Positions 44,364 to 53,394 of a DNA stretch of 64,000 nt are shown here, piece after piece. The stretch comes from Lentzea sp. NEAU-D7. GTDB taxonomy: Bacteria > Actinomycetota > Actinomycetes > Mycobacteriales > Pseudonocardiaceae. The notes under the pieces are model-generated. The model saw only the letters and a program-made list of their open reading frames with translations, ran no database searches and was not told the origin of the DNA. The translations under genes were made by a program, and so were the position numbers. Position 1 is the stretch's first letter. Each line of letters begins with the position of its first letter. Location: the NCBI RefSeq assembly GCF_026242055.1, contig NZ_JAPJDL010000024.1, forward strand, positions 62,001 through 126,000. The letters are read 5' to 3'.

Positions 44364-44450
44364 ATGCATTCGACTGGAGTCCGCCTCGTGGCCCGCCGCC
44401 ACGTCGACTTCCGTCGTGTCTCCAGCGCGATGTGCCGTCGTTCGGCATGA
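44364..44450 (+). CDS. Cysteine-containing leader peptide of the sulfur operon
   Basis: The 28-residue peptide has the actinobacterial leader-peptide pattern: VRLVARRHVDFRRVSSAMC and then a few residues to the stop. The RRHVD core and the single Cys near the end recur in front of sulfur-assimilation operons in actinomycetes. The in-frame ATG at 44349 is an alternative start; neither has an ideal ribosome binding site. Slow decoding of the Cys codon when cysteine is scarce would hold a ribosome just upstream of the hairpins at 44471-44555. Confidence 0.7.
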   Translation: MHSTGVRLVARRHVDFRRVSSAMCRRSA

Positions 44451-44470
44451 CCGCGCGCTGATTTGTTCCC

Positions 44471-44555
44471 GTCAGCGCCCGGCGCGCTGACGACGCCCCC
44501 ACCACGAGCACCTCCGGGCTTCGCACGCGCACCGAGCGCCACGAAACCCCGGAGG
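44471..44555 (+). promoter_or_regulatory. Leader hairpins, one hiding the sulfite reductase ribosome binding site
   Basis: GTCAGCGC (44471-44478) pairs with GCGCTGAC (44484-44491) in a tight hairpin. Further on CCTCCGGG (44511-44518) is the exact complement of CCCGGAGG (44548-44555), which contains the GGAGG site that serves ATG 44562. Pairing would block initiation. Together with the leader peptide this suggests cysteine-dependent attenuation at the level of translation. Confidence 0.55.
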
Positions 44556-44561
44556 ATGGCG

Positions 44562-46241
44562 ATGGCCACGCCGCAGACGTCACCGCGCGCCAAGCAGCGT
44601 CGCGGCGAGGGGCAGTGGGCACTCGGTTACCGAGAGCCGTTGAACCCCAACGAGCGGAGCAAGAAGGACGACAACCCGCTCAACGTCCGCGCCCGCATCG
44701 AGAACATCTACGCCCACGGCGGTTTCGACTCGATCGACCCGGCCGACCTGCGCGGACGGTTCCGCTGGTACGGCCTCTACACCCAGCGCAAGCCCGGCAT
44801 CGACGGCGGCCGCACGGCCACGCTGGAGCCGGAGGAGCTGGACGACGAGTTCTTCATGATGCGCGTCCGCAGTGACGGCGGTGCGCTCACCACGGAGCAG
44901 TTGACGGTCCTCGGCGAGATCTCGCAGACCTACGCCCGGGACACCGCGGACATCACCGACCGGCAGAACATCCAGTACCACTGGATCCGGGTCGAGGACG
45001 TTCCCACGATCTGGCAGAAGCTCGAAGCCGTCGGCCTGACGACGATGGAGGCGTGCGGCGACAGCCCGCGCGTCATCCTCGGTTCGCCGGTCGCGGGCAT
45101 CTCGCAGGACGAGATCATCAACGGGCAGCCGGCGATCGACACGATCCTCGAGCGCTACATCGGCGACCCGCGCTTCTCCAACCTGCCGCGCAAGTTCAAG
45201 ACGGCCATCTCCGGTCTGCAGGACGTCGCGCACGAGATCCACGACATCGCGTTCGTCGGTGTGAACCACCCCGAGCACGGGCCGGGCTTCGACCTCTGGG
45301 TCGGCGGCGGCCTGTCCACGAACCCCATGCTGGGCAAGCGCCTGGGCGCCTGGGTGCCGCTCGACGAGGTGCCGGACGTGTGGGAAGCCGTCATCAGCGT
45401 CTTCCGCGACTACGGCTACCGCCGCCTGCGCCACCGCGCGCGCATCAAGTTCCTCGTCGCCGACTGGGGCCCGGAGAAGTTCCGCCAGGTCGTCGAGGAC
45501 GAGTACCTCAAGCGCAAGATGATCGACGGTCCAGCGCCGGAGACCCTGGACCAGCAGCTCGACCACATCGGCGTGCACAAGCAGAAGGACGGCCTGTTCT
45601 ACGTCGGCGCCGCGCCGGTCGCGGGCCGCGTGTCGGGGTCGATCCTCGTCGAGGTGGCGAAGTTCGCCGAGCGGGCCGGCTCGAACCGCGTCCGCTTCAC
45701 GCCGCAGCAGAAGATCATCGTGCTGGACGTGCCCGAGGCCGAGATCCCCGCGCTCAAGAGCGATCTCGCCAAGCTGGGCCTGCAGGTCGACCCGTCGCCG
45801 TGGCGCAGGGGAATCATGGCCTGCACCGGCATCGAGTTCTGCAAGCTCGCGATCGTCGAGACGAAGGCGCGTGCCCTCGACCTGGTCACGCAGCTCGAAG
45901 CCAACCTCAAGGACATCGTCGACGGGGTCACGGCGCCGATCACCGTGCACATCAACGGCTGCCCCAACTCCTGCGCCCGCATCCAGACCGCGGACATCGG
46001 CCTCAAGGGCCAGATCGTCACCGACGAGCAGGGCAACCAGGTCGAGGGCTTCCAGGTGCACCTCGGCGGCGGCCTCGGCCTCGACGCCGGATTCGGCCGG
46101 AAGCTGCGCGGCCACAAGGTGACCGCGGCCGAACTGCCCGAGTACGTCGAGCGGGTCGTGCGGAACTTCGTCGCCCAGCGCGAGACCGACGAGCGTTTCG
46201 CGCAGTGGGTCGCCAGGGCGGAAGAGGGTTCGCTGCGATGA
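44562..46241 (+). CDS. sirA: Ferredoxin-dependent assimilatory sulfite reductase
   Basis: The 559-residue enzyme reduces sulfite to sulfide with a coupled siroheme and 4Fe-4S centre. The cluster ligands are C421, C427 (CTGIEFC), C467 and C471 (CPNSC). Two ferrodoxin-like half domains and the SiR/NiR repeats are present. Position and neighbours fit SirA of M. tuberculosis (Rv2391) rather than a nitrite reductase. ATG 44562 is preferred because GGAGG lies 6 bp upstream; ATG 44556 touches it. The stop overlaps the next start as ATGA. Confidence 0.93.
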   Translation: MATPQTSPRAKQRRGEGQWALGYREPLNPNERSKKDDNPLNVRARIENIYAHGGFDSIDPADLRGRFRWYGLYTQRKPGIDGGRTATLEPEELDDEFFMMRVRSDGGALTTEQLTVLGEISQTYARDTADITDRQNIQYHWIRVEDVPTIWQKLEAVGLTTMEACGDSPRVILGSPVAGISQDEIINGQPAIDTILERYIGDPRFSNLPRKFKTAISGLQDVAHEIHDIAFVGVNHPEHGPGFDLWVGGGLSTNPMLGKRLGAWVPLDEVPDVWEAVISVFRDYGYRRLRHRARIKFLVADWGPEKFRQVVEDEYLKRKMIDGPAPETLDQQLDHIGVHKQKDGLFYVGAAPVAGRVSGSILVEVAKFAERAGSNRVRFTPQQKIIVLDVPEAEIPALKSDLAKLGLQVDPSPWRRGIMACTGIEFCKLAIVETKARALDLVTQLEANLKDIVDGVTAPITVHINGCPNSCARIQTADIGLKGQIVTDEQGNQVEGFQVHLGGGLGLDAGFGRKLRGHKVTAAELPEYVERVVRNFVAQRETDERFAQWVARAEEGSLR

Positions 46242-46396
46242 GTGAAAGGGCGACGCCGTTCTACTGCCCCTACTGCGGCGACGAGGACCTCCGGCCGCAG
46301 GAGGAACCCAGCTACGCGTGGCTGTGCACCGGGTGCCGCCGCGTCTTCAAGGTCTCGTTCGTCGGGCTCAACCTGCCGCAGGAGGTGAAGAAGTGA
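46238..46396 (+). CDS. Small zinc-ribbon protein of the sulfur operon
   Basis: The 52-residue product has two Cys pairs, YCPYCGDEDL and LCTGCRRVF, 18 residues apart, a zinc ribbon. It is fused by four-base overlaps to both sirA and cysH, so it is made together with them. Streptomyces operons have a like-sized gene at the same place (between cysI and cysH). It may help electron transfer or assembly of the iron-sulfur enzymes; this is inference. Confidence 0.85.
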   Translation: MSERATPFYCPYCGDEDLRPQEEPSYAWLCTGCRRVFKVSFVGLNLPQEVKK

Positions 46397-47088
46397 GCGA
46401 TCTCAAGGAAGACCTCAGGATCGTCGCCGAGGCCGCGGAACTGGAGCTGAAGGACGCGACCGCCGAAGAGGCGCTGGAGTGGGTGGCGCGGACGTTCGGC
46501 GACAACTACATCGTCGCCTCCAACATGCAGGACGCCGTGCTGATCGACCTCGCCGCCAAGGTGAAGCCGAACTTCGACGTGCTGTTCCTGGAGACGGGCT
46601 ACCACTTCCCGGAGACCATCGGCGTGCGCGACGCCGTCGGGGTCGTCTACCCGGAGGTGCGCATCGTCAACGCCGCCGCCGAGCAGTCGGTCGCGGACCA
46701 GGAGGCGGAGTTCGGCCTGTTGTACCAGTCGGATCCGGCGAAGTGCTGCAACCTGCGCAAGGTCGTGCCGCTGCGCCGGGAGCTCGCGAAGTACGACGCG
46801 TGGGTCACCGGCGTGCGCCGCGTGGACGCCCCGACGCGGGCGAACACTCCGATCGTGCAGTGGGACGAGCGCAACGGCCTGGTGAAGATCAACCCGATCG
46901 CGCCGTGGAGCGACGACGAGTTCAACGCCTACATCCGCGAGAAGGGCGTCCTCGAGAACCTGTTGGTGCAGGAGGGGTATCCCTCCATCGGCTGCCTGCC
47001 GTGCACCGCCAAGCCGCTGCCGGGGCAGGACGCGCGCAGCGGTCGCTGGGCCGGTCAGGCGAAGACGGAATGTGGGTTGCACGGATGA
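46393..47088 (+). CDS. cysH: Phosphoadenylyl/adenylyl-sulfate reductase
   Basis: The 231-residue enzyme reduces activated sulfate to sulfite with thioredoxin. C118-C119 (KCCNLRK) and C201-x2-C204 (GCLPC) form a 4Fe-4S site, which is the mark of the APS-using type. The C-terminal ECGLHG holds the catalytic Cys. No cysC (APS kinase) is in the window, which agrees with direct use of APS. GGAGG precedes the GTG start. Confidence 0.94.
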   Translation: MSDLKEDLRIVAEAAELELKDATAEEALEWVARTFGDNYIVASNMQDAVLIDLAAKVKPNFDVLFLETGYHFPETIGVRDAVGVVYPEVRIVNAAAEQSVADQEAEFGLLYQSDPAKCCNLRKVVPLRRELAKYDAWVTGVRRVDAPTRANTPIVQWDERNGLVKINPIAPWSDDEFNAYIREKGVLENLLVQEGYPSIGCLPCTAKPLPGQDARSGRWAGQAKTECGLHG

Positions 47089-47984
47089 CACTGGCTCTGG
47101 ACACCCTGGGACGCCTCGAATCCGAGGCGATTCACATCTTCCGCGAGGTCGCGGGCGAGTTCGACCGGCCGGTGATCCTCTTCTCCGGCGGCAAGGACTC
47201 GACGCTGCTGCTGCACCTCGCGATCAAGGCGTTCTACCCGGCGCCGGTGCCGTTCCCGCTGCTGCACGTCGACACCGGGCACAACTTCGACGAGGTCATC
47301 GAGTTCCGCGACCGCGTCGTGGCACAGCACGGTCTGCGCCTGGAGGTCGCGAAGGTCCAGGACTGGATCGACGACGGCCGTCTCGAGGAGCGCCCGGACG
47401 GCACGCGCAACCCGCTGCAGACCGTGCCGCTGCTGGACTCCATCACGCAGCACAAGTTCGACGCGGTCTTCGGCGGCGGCCGCCGGGACGAGGAACGCGC
47501 CCGCGCCAAGGAGCGGATCTTCAGCCTGCGCACGGCGTTCGGCCAGTGGGACCCGAAGCGCCAGCGGCCGGAGCTGTGGAACCTCTACAACGGCCGGCAC
47601 CGCGCCGGTGAGCACGTCCGCGTGTTCCCGCTGTCGAACTGGACCGAGCTCGACGTGTGGAACTACATCGAGCGCGAGGGCATCGAGCTCCCGGACATCT
47701 ACTACTCGCACCAGCGCGACGTGTTCCTGCGCGACGGCATGTGGCTCGCCGAGGGCCCGTGGGGCACCGCGCGCGAGGGCGAGACGTTGCTGCGCAAGAC
47801 GGTTCGTTACCGCACGGTCGGCGACGGCTCCTGCACGGGTGCCGTCGAGTCCGACGCCGCCGACATCCACGCGGTGATCGCCGAGGTCGCCGCGTCACGA
47901 CTGACCGAGCGCGGCGCCACGCGGGCCGACGACCGGCTGTCCGAGGCCGCCATGGAAGACCGCAAGCGGGAGGGCTACTTCTAA
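47085..47984 (+). CDS. cysD: Sulfate adenylyltransferase subunit 2
   Basis: The 299-residue subunit has the PP-loop FSGGKDST (33-40) and the conserved GRRDEERARAKER and DVWNYIEREGIELPDIYYSH segments. With CysN it makes APS from ATP and sulfate. It overlaps cysH by ATGA and is followed directly by cysN. Confidence 0.95.
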   Translation: MTLALDTLGRLESEAIHIFREVAGEFDRPVILFSGGKDSTLLLHLAIKAFYPAPVPFPLLHVDTGHNFDEVIEFRDRVVAQHGLRLEVAKVQDWIDDGRLEERPDGTRNPLQTVPLLDSITQHKFDAVFGGGRRDEERARAKERIFSLRTAFGQWDPKRQRPELWNLYNGRHRAGEHVRVFPLSNWTELDVWNYIEREGIELPDIYYSHQRDVFLRDGMWLAEGPWGTAREGETLLRKTVRYRTVGDGSCTGAVESDAADIHAVIAEVAASRLTERGATRADDRLSEAAMEDRKREGYF

Positions 47985-49328
47985 ATGAGCGACCTGTTGA
48001 GGCTGGCCACCGCGGGCAGCGTGGACGATGGGAAGTCCACGCTCGTCGGCAGGTTGCTCTACGACACCAAGTCCGTGCTCGCGGACACGCTCGACGCCGT
48101 GCACCGCGCGAGCGCCGACCGCGGTCTCGCGACGCCGGACCTGTCACTGCTGGTGGACGGCCTGCGTTCGGAACGCGAGCAGGGCATCACGATCGACGTG
48201 GCGTACCGCTACTTCGCGACGCCCAAGCGGTCGTTCGTGCTCGCCGACACCCCCGGCCACGTCCAGTACACCCGCAACACCGTCACCGGCGCCTCCACCG
48301 CGCAGCTCGCGGTCCTGCTCGTCGACGCGCGCAAGGGCGTCATCGAGCAGACCCGGCGCCACGCGGCGGTCCTCGCGCTGCTGGGCGTGCCGCGGCTCGT
48401 CCTGGCGGTCAACAAGATCGACCTCGTGGACTACGACGAGGTGACGTTCTCCCGCATCGCCAAGGAGTTCACGGCGCACGCCACGGCCCTCGGCTACACC
48501 GAGGACGCGGTCGTCGAGATCCCGGTGTCCGCGCTGGCGGGCGACAACGTCGTGGAGAAGTCCGCGAACACGCCCTGGTACTCCGGCCCGACCCTGCTGG
48601 AGCACCTGGAGAACGTGCCGGTCGAGCCCGACCCGCACGACGCGCCGTTCCGCTTCCCCGTGCAGTACGTGATCCGCCCGCGCACCGCCGAGCACCTCGA
48701 CTACCGCGGGTACGCCGGTCTGATCGCGGCGGGCACGGTCAAGCCGGGCGATGAGATCGTCGTGCTGCCCTCCGGCCGTCGCTCGACGGTCACCAAGATC
48801 GACACGGCGGACGGCGAACTGACCGAGGCGGCGGCCGGCCAGTCCGTCACGCTGCTGCTGGCCGACGACATCGACATCTCGCGCGGCGACCTGATCTCGG
48901 TGGCGGGCAACGAACCCACCGTCACCGACGAGCTGGACGCCACCCTCTGCTGGCTCGCGGAGAAGCCGCTGCGGCCCGGCGCCCGAGTCCTCGTCAAGCA
49001 CGGCACGCGCACCGTGCAGGCGATGGTCACCGACCTGCGCGACCGCTTCGACGAGCAGAACCTGTCCAGTGTGGACAGTCCTGGCTCGCTGGAGCTCAAC
49101 GAGATCGGCCGAGTGGCTCTGCGACTCGCGGAGCCCGTTCCGCTGGACGACTACAGCTTCAGCCGGCGCACCGGGTCCTTCCTGGTGATCGACGCGAGTG
49201 ACGGTTCCACTCTCGCCGCCGGACTGGTCGGGGCTCCGCTGCCGCTGCTTGAGGACGGCGTGGAGAGCTGTACCGGGGGCAGCGCCGCTGCCCCCGACAC
49301 TCACGCCCTCGTCTCCCCTGGTCCCTGA
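47985..49328 (+). CDS. cysN: Sulfate adenylyltransferase subunit 1 (GTPase)
   Basis: The 447-residue EF-Tu-like GTPase has GSVDDGKST (11-19), DTPGH and NKIDLVD. It drives APS formation by GTP hydrolysis. There is no fused APS kinase domain; M. tuberculosis CysNC by contrast is a fusion. The start follows the cysD stop without a gap. Confidence 0.95.
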   Translation: MSDLLRLATAGSVDDGKSTLVGRLLYDTKSVLADTLDAVHRASADRGLATPDLSLLVDGLRSEREQGITIDVAYRYFATPKRSFVLADTPGHVQYTRNTVTGASTAQLAVLLVDARKGVIEQTRRHAAVLALLGVPRLVLAVNKIDLVDYDEVTFSRIAKEFTAHATALGYTEDAVVEIPVSALAGDNVVEKSANTPWYSGPTLLEHLENVPVEPDPHDAPFRFPVQYVIRPRTAEHLDYRGYAGLIAAGTVKPGDEIVVLPSGRRSTVTKIDTADGELTEAAAGQSVTLLLADDIDISRGDLISVAGNEPTVTDELDATLCWLAEKPLRPGARVLVKHGTRTVQAMVTDLRDRFDEQNLSSVDSPGSLELNEIGRVALRLAEPVPLDDYSFSRRTGSFLVIDASDGSTLAAGLVGAPLPLLEDGVESCTGGSAAAPDTHALVSPGP

Positions 49329-49342
49329 AAGGCCTCGCTTCC

Positions 49343-50392
49343 GTGAACCTCAAGCCCGCCATCGCCGTCACCCTGATCGCTCTGACAGCCCTGTCCGGTT
49401 GCAGCCGCGCCGGTTCCTCCGACGCCCCCGCCGCCGAGTCCAAGGGTGCCGCCGCCGAGGTCCGCCTCGGGTACTTCCCGAACGTCACCCACGCCGCCGC
49501 GCTGATCGGCGTCGACAAGGGCCTGTTCGCGAAGGAGCTCGGCAGCACCAAGCTGACGACGCAGACCTTCAACGCGGGCCCTGACGAGGTGAACGCCCTG
49601 CTGGGCGAGTCGCTCGACATCGCGTACATCGGCTCCGGCCCGGCGATCAACGCCTACGCGAAGTCCAAGGGCGAGGCCGTGAAGCTCATCGCGGGTGCCA
49701 CGTCCGGTGGCGCCCAGCTCGTGGTGAAGCCCGAGATCAACTCGATCGAGGACCTCAAGGGCAAGGTCGTCGCCACGCCGCAGCTCGCGAACACGCAGGA
49801 CGTGTCGCTGAAGAAGTTCCTCGCGGAGAAGAACCTCACCGGCCAGGTGACCGTGCAGAACGCGGAGAACGCGGCGTCGCTCGACCTGTTCAAGAAGGGC
49901 GACATCCAGGCCGCCTGGGCACCGCAGCCGTGGTCGGCGCGCCTGGTCGCCGAGGCCGGTGCCAAGGTGCTGGTGGACGAGAAGACGCTGTGGGAGGGCG
50001 GGGCGTTCCCGACCACCGTGGTCATCGTGCGGACGAAGTTCCTGCAGGAGCACCCGGAGACGGTCGAGGCGGTGCTGAGGGGCCACGTCGCCGCGATCGA
50101 CTGGGCGAAGGCCAACAAGGACGAGGCGAAGAAGTCCGTGAACGCCTCACTGGAGAAGCTCACGTCCAAGAAGCTCGGCGACAAGATCCTCGACGCCGCG
50201 TGGGACAACATCGAGCTGACGACCGACGCGCAGGCCAAGTCCTTCCCGCAGCTCGCGAAGGACGCCGTGACGGCGGGCGTGGCGAAGGAGGCCGCGAACG
50301 TCGCCGGGTACGCCGACTTCACGTTGCTGAACAAGGTTCTCCAGGCACAGGGCAAGCCGCAGGTGCAAGCAGCCGGACTGGACAAGAAGTAA
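49343..50392 (+). CDS. ABC transporter substrate-binding lipoprotein (SsuA/TauA-like)
   Basis: The 349-residue product has a lipoprotein signal with lipobox LSGC (Cys near 20) and an NMT1/SsuA-like periplasmic fold (EVRLGYFPNVTHAAALIGVDKGLFAKEL). Such proteins bind sulfonates, taurine or sulfate esters. The place in the sulfur operon suggests a sulfur source as ligand. Streptomyces coelicolor has the same genes behind cysN. Confidence 0.9.
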   Translation: MNLKPAIAVTLIALTALSGCSRAGSSDAPAAESKGAAAEVRLGYFPNVTHAAALIGVDKGLFAKELGSTKLTTQTFNAGPDEVNALLGESLDIAYIGSGPAINAYAKSKGEAVKLIAGATSGGAQLVVKPEINSIEDLKGKVVATPQLANTQDVSLKKFLAEKNLTGQVTVQNAENAASLDLFKKGDIQAAWAPQPWSARLVAEAGAKVLVDEKTLWEGGAFPTTVVIVRTKFLQEHPETVEAVLRGHVAAIDWAKANKDEAKKSVNASLEKLTSKKLGDKILDAAWDNIELTTDAQAKSFPQLAKDAVTAGVAKEAANVAGYADFTLLNKVLQAQGKPQVQAAGLDKK

Positions 50393-50422
50393 GTCTTCGA
50401 CGCCGAGGGAAGGCACACGACC

Positions 50423-51199
50423 ATGACCGCCACGCTCGAGACCACTGTCCCGTCCACTGTGGACACTGCCGTTGAACTGGCCGGAGTCCGGAAGGTGTTC
50501 GGCCACGGCAACTCGGCCGTGGTAGCGCTCGACGGCGTCGACCTGAAGGTCAAGCCCGGTGAGTTCGTGTGCCTCCTCGGCGCCTCCGGCTGCGGCAAGA
50601 GCACGCTGCTCAACATCGTCGCCGGCCTCGACGCCGCGACGTCCGGCGAGCTGCAGCTCAACACCTCGCGTCCGGCCGTGATGTTCCAGGAGCCCGCGCT
50701 GATGCCGTGGCTCACCGCCGCGCGCAACGTCGAGCTGGCACTGCGCTTCGCCGGTGTCGGCCGGCTGGCCCGCAAGCGCCGCGCGCTGCAGCTGCTGGAA
50801 CTGGTGCGGCTGGGCGACGTCGCGGACAAGCGTCCGCACGAGCTCTCCGGCGGTATGCGTCAGCGCGTGGCCTTGGCTCGCGCGCTGGCGTCCACCACCG
50901 TCTCCGCGGACGGCGCTCCCGCCCTGCTGCTGATGGACGAGCCGTTCGCGGCCCTCGACGCCATCACGCGCGACGTGCTGCAGAGCGAGCTGCTGCGCGT
51001 CTGGGAGACCACCAACACCGCGATCATCTTCGTGACGCACGACGTGCGCGAGGCCGTTCGCCTCGGCCAGCGCGTCGTCCTGCTGTCCTCGCGTCCCGGC
51101 CGTGTCGTGCGCGAGTGGGACGTGACGGACTCCTCGTCCGACGTCCTCGACGAGATCAACACCCACCTGCGAGAGGTCATCAGTGGCCACGCCTCCTGA
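50423..51199 (+). CDS. ABC transporter ATP-binding protein (SsuB-like)
   Basis: The 258-residue ATPase has Walker A GASGCGKST, signature LSGGMRQRVALARAL, Walker B LLLMDEPFAALD and the switch His in FVTHD. It energises import with the neighbouring lipoprotein and permease. GAGGGAAGG precedes ATG 50423. Confidence 0.93.
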   Translation: MTATLETTVPSTVDTAVELAGVRKVFGHGNSAVVALDGVDLKVKPGEFVCLLGASGCGKSTLLNIVAGLDAATSGELQLNTSRPAVMFQEPALMPWLTAARNVELALRFAGVGRLARKRRALQLLELVRLGDVADKRPHELSGGMRQRVALARALASTTVSADGAPALLLMDEPFAALDAITRDVLQSELLRVWETTNTAIIFVTHDVREAVRLGQRVVLLSSRPGRVVREWDVTDSSSDVLDEINTHLREVISGHAS

Positions 51200-52055
51200 C
51201 ACGCTCGACAAGGTCGGCGCCGGCCTCGACGCGCTCGATGTTCCCGTCGAGGAGCACAAGCCGCCGGTCTGGCGCCGGTTCCTGAAGACGGGCGTGCCAC
51301 CCATCATCGCCTTCGCGCTGCTCCTGGGCGTGTGGCAGGCGTTGTGGGCTTCGGCTCTGCTGCCCGAGTTCCAGCTCCCCGCCCCGGTCAACGTGTGGAA
51401 CGAGCTCGTCCGCTCGATCTCCACCGGCGAGGCGTTCGGCATCCTGTGGACCTCGCTGCACCGTGCGGTGCTCGGGTTCCTGGCGGCCGTCGTGATCGCG
51501 ACACCGCTGGGGTTGCTCATCGCCAAGGTGCGGGTGGTCCGCGCGGCGATCGGGTCGCTGCTGACGGGCCTGCAGTCACTTCCCTCGGTGGCCTGGGTCC
51601 CGGCGGCGATCCTGTGGTTCGGCGTGACGCCGTCCACGATCTACTTCGTGGTGCTGATGGGTTCGGTGCCGTCGATCGCGAACGGCCTCGTGGCGGGCAT
51701 CGACCAGATCCCGCCGCTGCTGCCGCGCGTGGGACGCGCCCTCGGCGCAGGCCGGCTCGCCTCGGCCCGCCACATCCTGCTGCCCGCCGCCCTGCCCGGC
51801 TACCTGGCGGGTCTCAAGCAGGGCTGGGCGTTCTCGTGGCGGTCGCTGATGGCCGCGGAGATCATCGCGACGTCGCCCCAGCTCGGCGTCGGGCTCGGGC
51901 AGTACCTGCACAACGGGTCGTCGCTGAACGACATCAACATGGTGATCGCGGCGATCTTCCTGATCCTGCTGGTGGGCATCGGCATCGAGCTGCTGCTGTT
52001 CCGGCCGTTGGAGCGCGCCGTGCTGCGGGCGCGCGGACTGACGGGAGCGCTGTGA
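51183..52055 (+). CDS. ABC transporter permease (SsuC-like)
   Basis: The 290-residue protein has about six helices and the EAA-type loop (GRALGAGRLASARHILLPAALPGYLAGLKQGWAFSWR). It overlaps the ATPase gene by 17 bp and the chelatase gene by GTGA, so all are translated from one message. Confidence 0.92.
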   Translation: MATPPDTLDKVGAGLDALDVPVEEHKPPVWRRFLKTGVPPIIAFALLLGVWQALWASALLPEFQLPAPVNVWNELVRSISTGEAFGILWTSLHRAVLGFLAAVVIATPLGLLIAKVRVVRAAIGSLLTGLQSLPSVAWVPAAILWFGVTPSTIYFVVLMGSVPSIANGLVAGIDQIPPLLPRVGRALGAGRLASARHILLPAALPGYLAGLKQGWAFSWRSLMAAEIIATSPQLGVGLGQYLHNGSSLNDINMVIAAIFLILLVGIGIELLLFRPLERAVLRARGLTGAL

Positions 52056-52747
52056 TCCCGCTTGTCGCTGTAGCCCACGGAAGCCGCGACCCTCGTTCGG
52101 CCGCGTCGATCCACGCCCTGCTGGACGTCGTGCGGTCGTTGCGACCCGAGCTGGACGTCCGCGGGTGCTTCCTGGACCTGTGCGCACCCCGGCTGAACGA
52201 CGTGCTGCGCGGCCCCGCCGTGGTCGTGCCCTTGTTGCTGGGCAAGGCTTATCACGCCCGCGTCGACGTCCCGGCCGCCGTGGCCGAGTCCCGCGTGCCT
52301 GCCGTGGTGACGGATGTGCTGGGCCCGGACCCGCGACTGGAGTCGGCGGCTCTGCGCCGGCTGTCCGAGGCCGGGGTGTCGTTCGGGGACAGGTCCTTGG
52401 GCGTGGTGCTGGCCGGCGCCGGGTCCTCGCACGCTCCGGCGAACGAGGCCGTGGCCCGCGTGGCCCGGCGGTGGGCCCGCGAGTCGGGGTGGGCCGGAGT
52501 GGAGGCGGCGTTCGCGTCGATCGCCTCGCCTACCGTGCCCGAGGCGATCGAGAAGCTGAAGGCTCGCGGTGCCACGCGGATCGCCGTGGCGTCGTGGTTC
52601 CTGGCGCCGGGCTTGTTGCCGGACAAGGTGGCGAGGCTCGCGGGCGATGCCGTGGTGGCCCAGCCGTTGGGTGACGACGTGGAGGTCGCGCAGCTCGTGC
52701 TGGACCGCTACGACTTCGCCCTGGCACGCCGTACGGTGGCCGCTTAG
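52052..52747 (+). CDS. Sirohydrochlorin chelatase (CbiX/SirB-like)
   Basis: The 231-residue protein has two CbiX-like halves. The first has the metal-site motif VAHGSRDPRS (7-16) and LLGKAYHARVDVP; the second starts near GVVLAGAGSSHAPAN. It inserts iron (or cobalt) into sirohydrochlorin and so supplies siroheme to the sulfite reductase of the same operon. M. tuberculosis has Rv2393 in the same role. Confidence 0.88.
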   Translation: MIPLVAVAHGSRDPRSAASIHALLDVVRSLRPELDVRGCFLDLCAPRLNDVLRGPAVVVPLLLGKAYHARVDVPAAVAESRVPAVVTDVLGPDPRLESAALRRLSEAGVSFGDRSLGVVLAGAGSSHAPANEAVARVARRWARESGWAGVEAAFASIASPTVPEAIEKLKARGATRIAVASWFLAPGLLPDKVARLAGDAVVAQPLGDDVEVAQLVLDRYDFALARRTVAA

Positions 52748-52826
52748 CTTGTCCCGCAAGCAAGTCCTTGGTTGACGTGCAAGCACCCGAACGGGATTTG
52801 TCGGTGTCACCTGCGATCCTGTTTGG

Positions 52827-53348
52827 ATGCATATGTTCGTCGACGAGTCGGAGCGGAGCGGCTACCTCATGGCAGCCGTCTTGATCGCCCCGAACGCTTT
52901 GCACTCCACGCGCTCGATGATGCGTGGCCTACTGCTGCCCGGCTGTCGGCGAGTGCACTTCAAGACCGAGAAACCCGCCCGCCGCAAGCTGGTCGCCGAC
53001 AGCCTGGCGCGCTGTGACCTCGTGGTCAACGTCTACGTTGGGCGCGGCAAGAGCGAGAAGGTTCGTTCGAAGCTCCTCCCGCTGCTGGTGGAGGACGCCA
53101 TCGGCGCCGGTGTCACCCGCCTGGTGCTCGATTCACGTGACCCCGTGGCCAACGGGCGGGACCGGTTGGTGATTGGCACCAGGACCAAGGCCCACGATGC
53201 CGGACTGGTGTACGAGCACATCCAGTCGTCTGCCGAGCCCGCGCTGTGGATCAGCGATGCGCTCGCCTGGTGCCACGGCGCAGGCGGCGACTGGAAGCGG
53301 CGGATCGCGCCCATCACCGGGACCGTCGTGGACCTGGGCCAGCTCTGA
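52827..53348 (+). CDS. DUF3800-like protein
   Basis: The 173-residue product opens with MFVDESERSGYLMAAVLI, the acidic strand of DUF3800/RNase H-like proteins. It has RLVLDSRDP, KAHDAGLVYEHIQSS and ISDALAWCHGAGGDWKRRI further on. The family is of predicted nucleases found in defence and mobile contexts, but nothing around this copy supports such a role. It is monocistronic, with a terminator-like hairpin 9 bp behind it. Confidence 0.65.
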   Translation: MHMFVDESERSGYLMAAVLIAPNALHSTRSMMRGLLLPGCRRVHFKTEKPARRKLVADSLARCDLVVNVYVGRGKSEKVRSKLLPLLVEDAIGAGVTRLVLDSRDPVANGRDRLVIGTRTKAHDAGLVYEHIQSSAEPALWISDALAWCHGAGGDWKRRIAPITGTVVDLGQL

Positions 53349-53357
53349 AAAGCGCGA

Positions 53358-53394
53358 AGCCCAGGCAGCGACCGTCCGGACGCGCACCTGGGCT
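53358..53394 (+). terminator. Stem-loop behind the DUF3800-like gene
   Basis: AGCCCAGG (53358-53365) pairs with CCTGGGCT (53387-53394) around a 21-nt loop, 9 bp past the stop. The 265 bp to the next gene hold no other coding sequence. Confidence 0.55.

Noticed and set aside
44192-44561. SAM or other sulfur riboswitch upstream of the sulfur operon
   Set aside because: No known SAM riboswitch core is recognisable; the leader peptide and hairpins account for the region.
45053-46240. A long plus-strand frame inside sirA
   Set aside because: It is a GC-driven shadow of sirA; only its end, from ATG 46238, is the zinc-ribbon gene.
52827-53348. DUF3800-like gene as part of a defence island
   Set aside because: It stands alone between the sulfur operon and a secreted protein, with no helicase, nuclease or phage-related neighbours.
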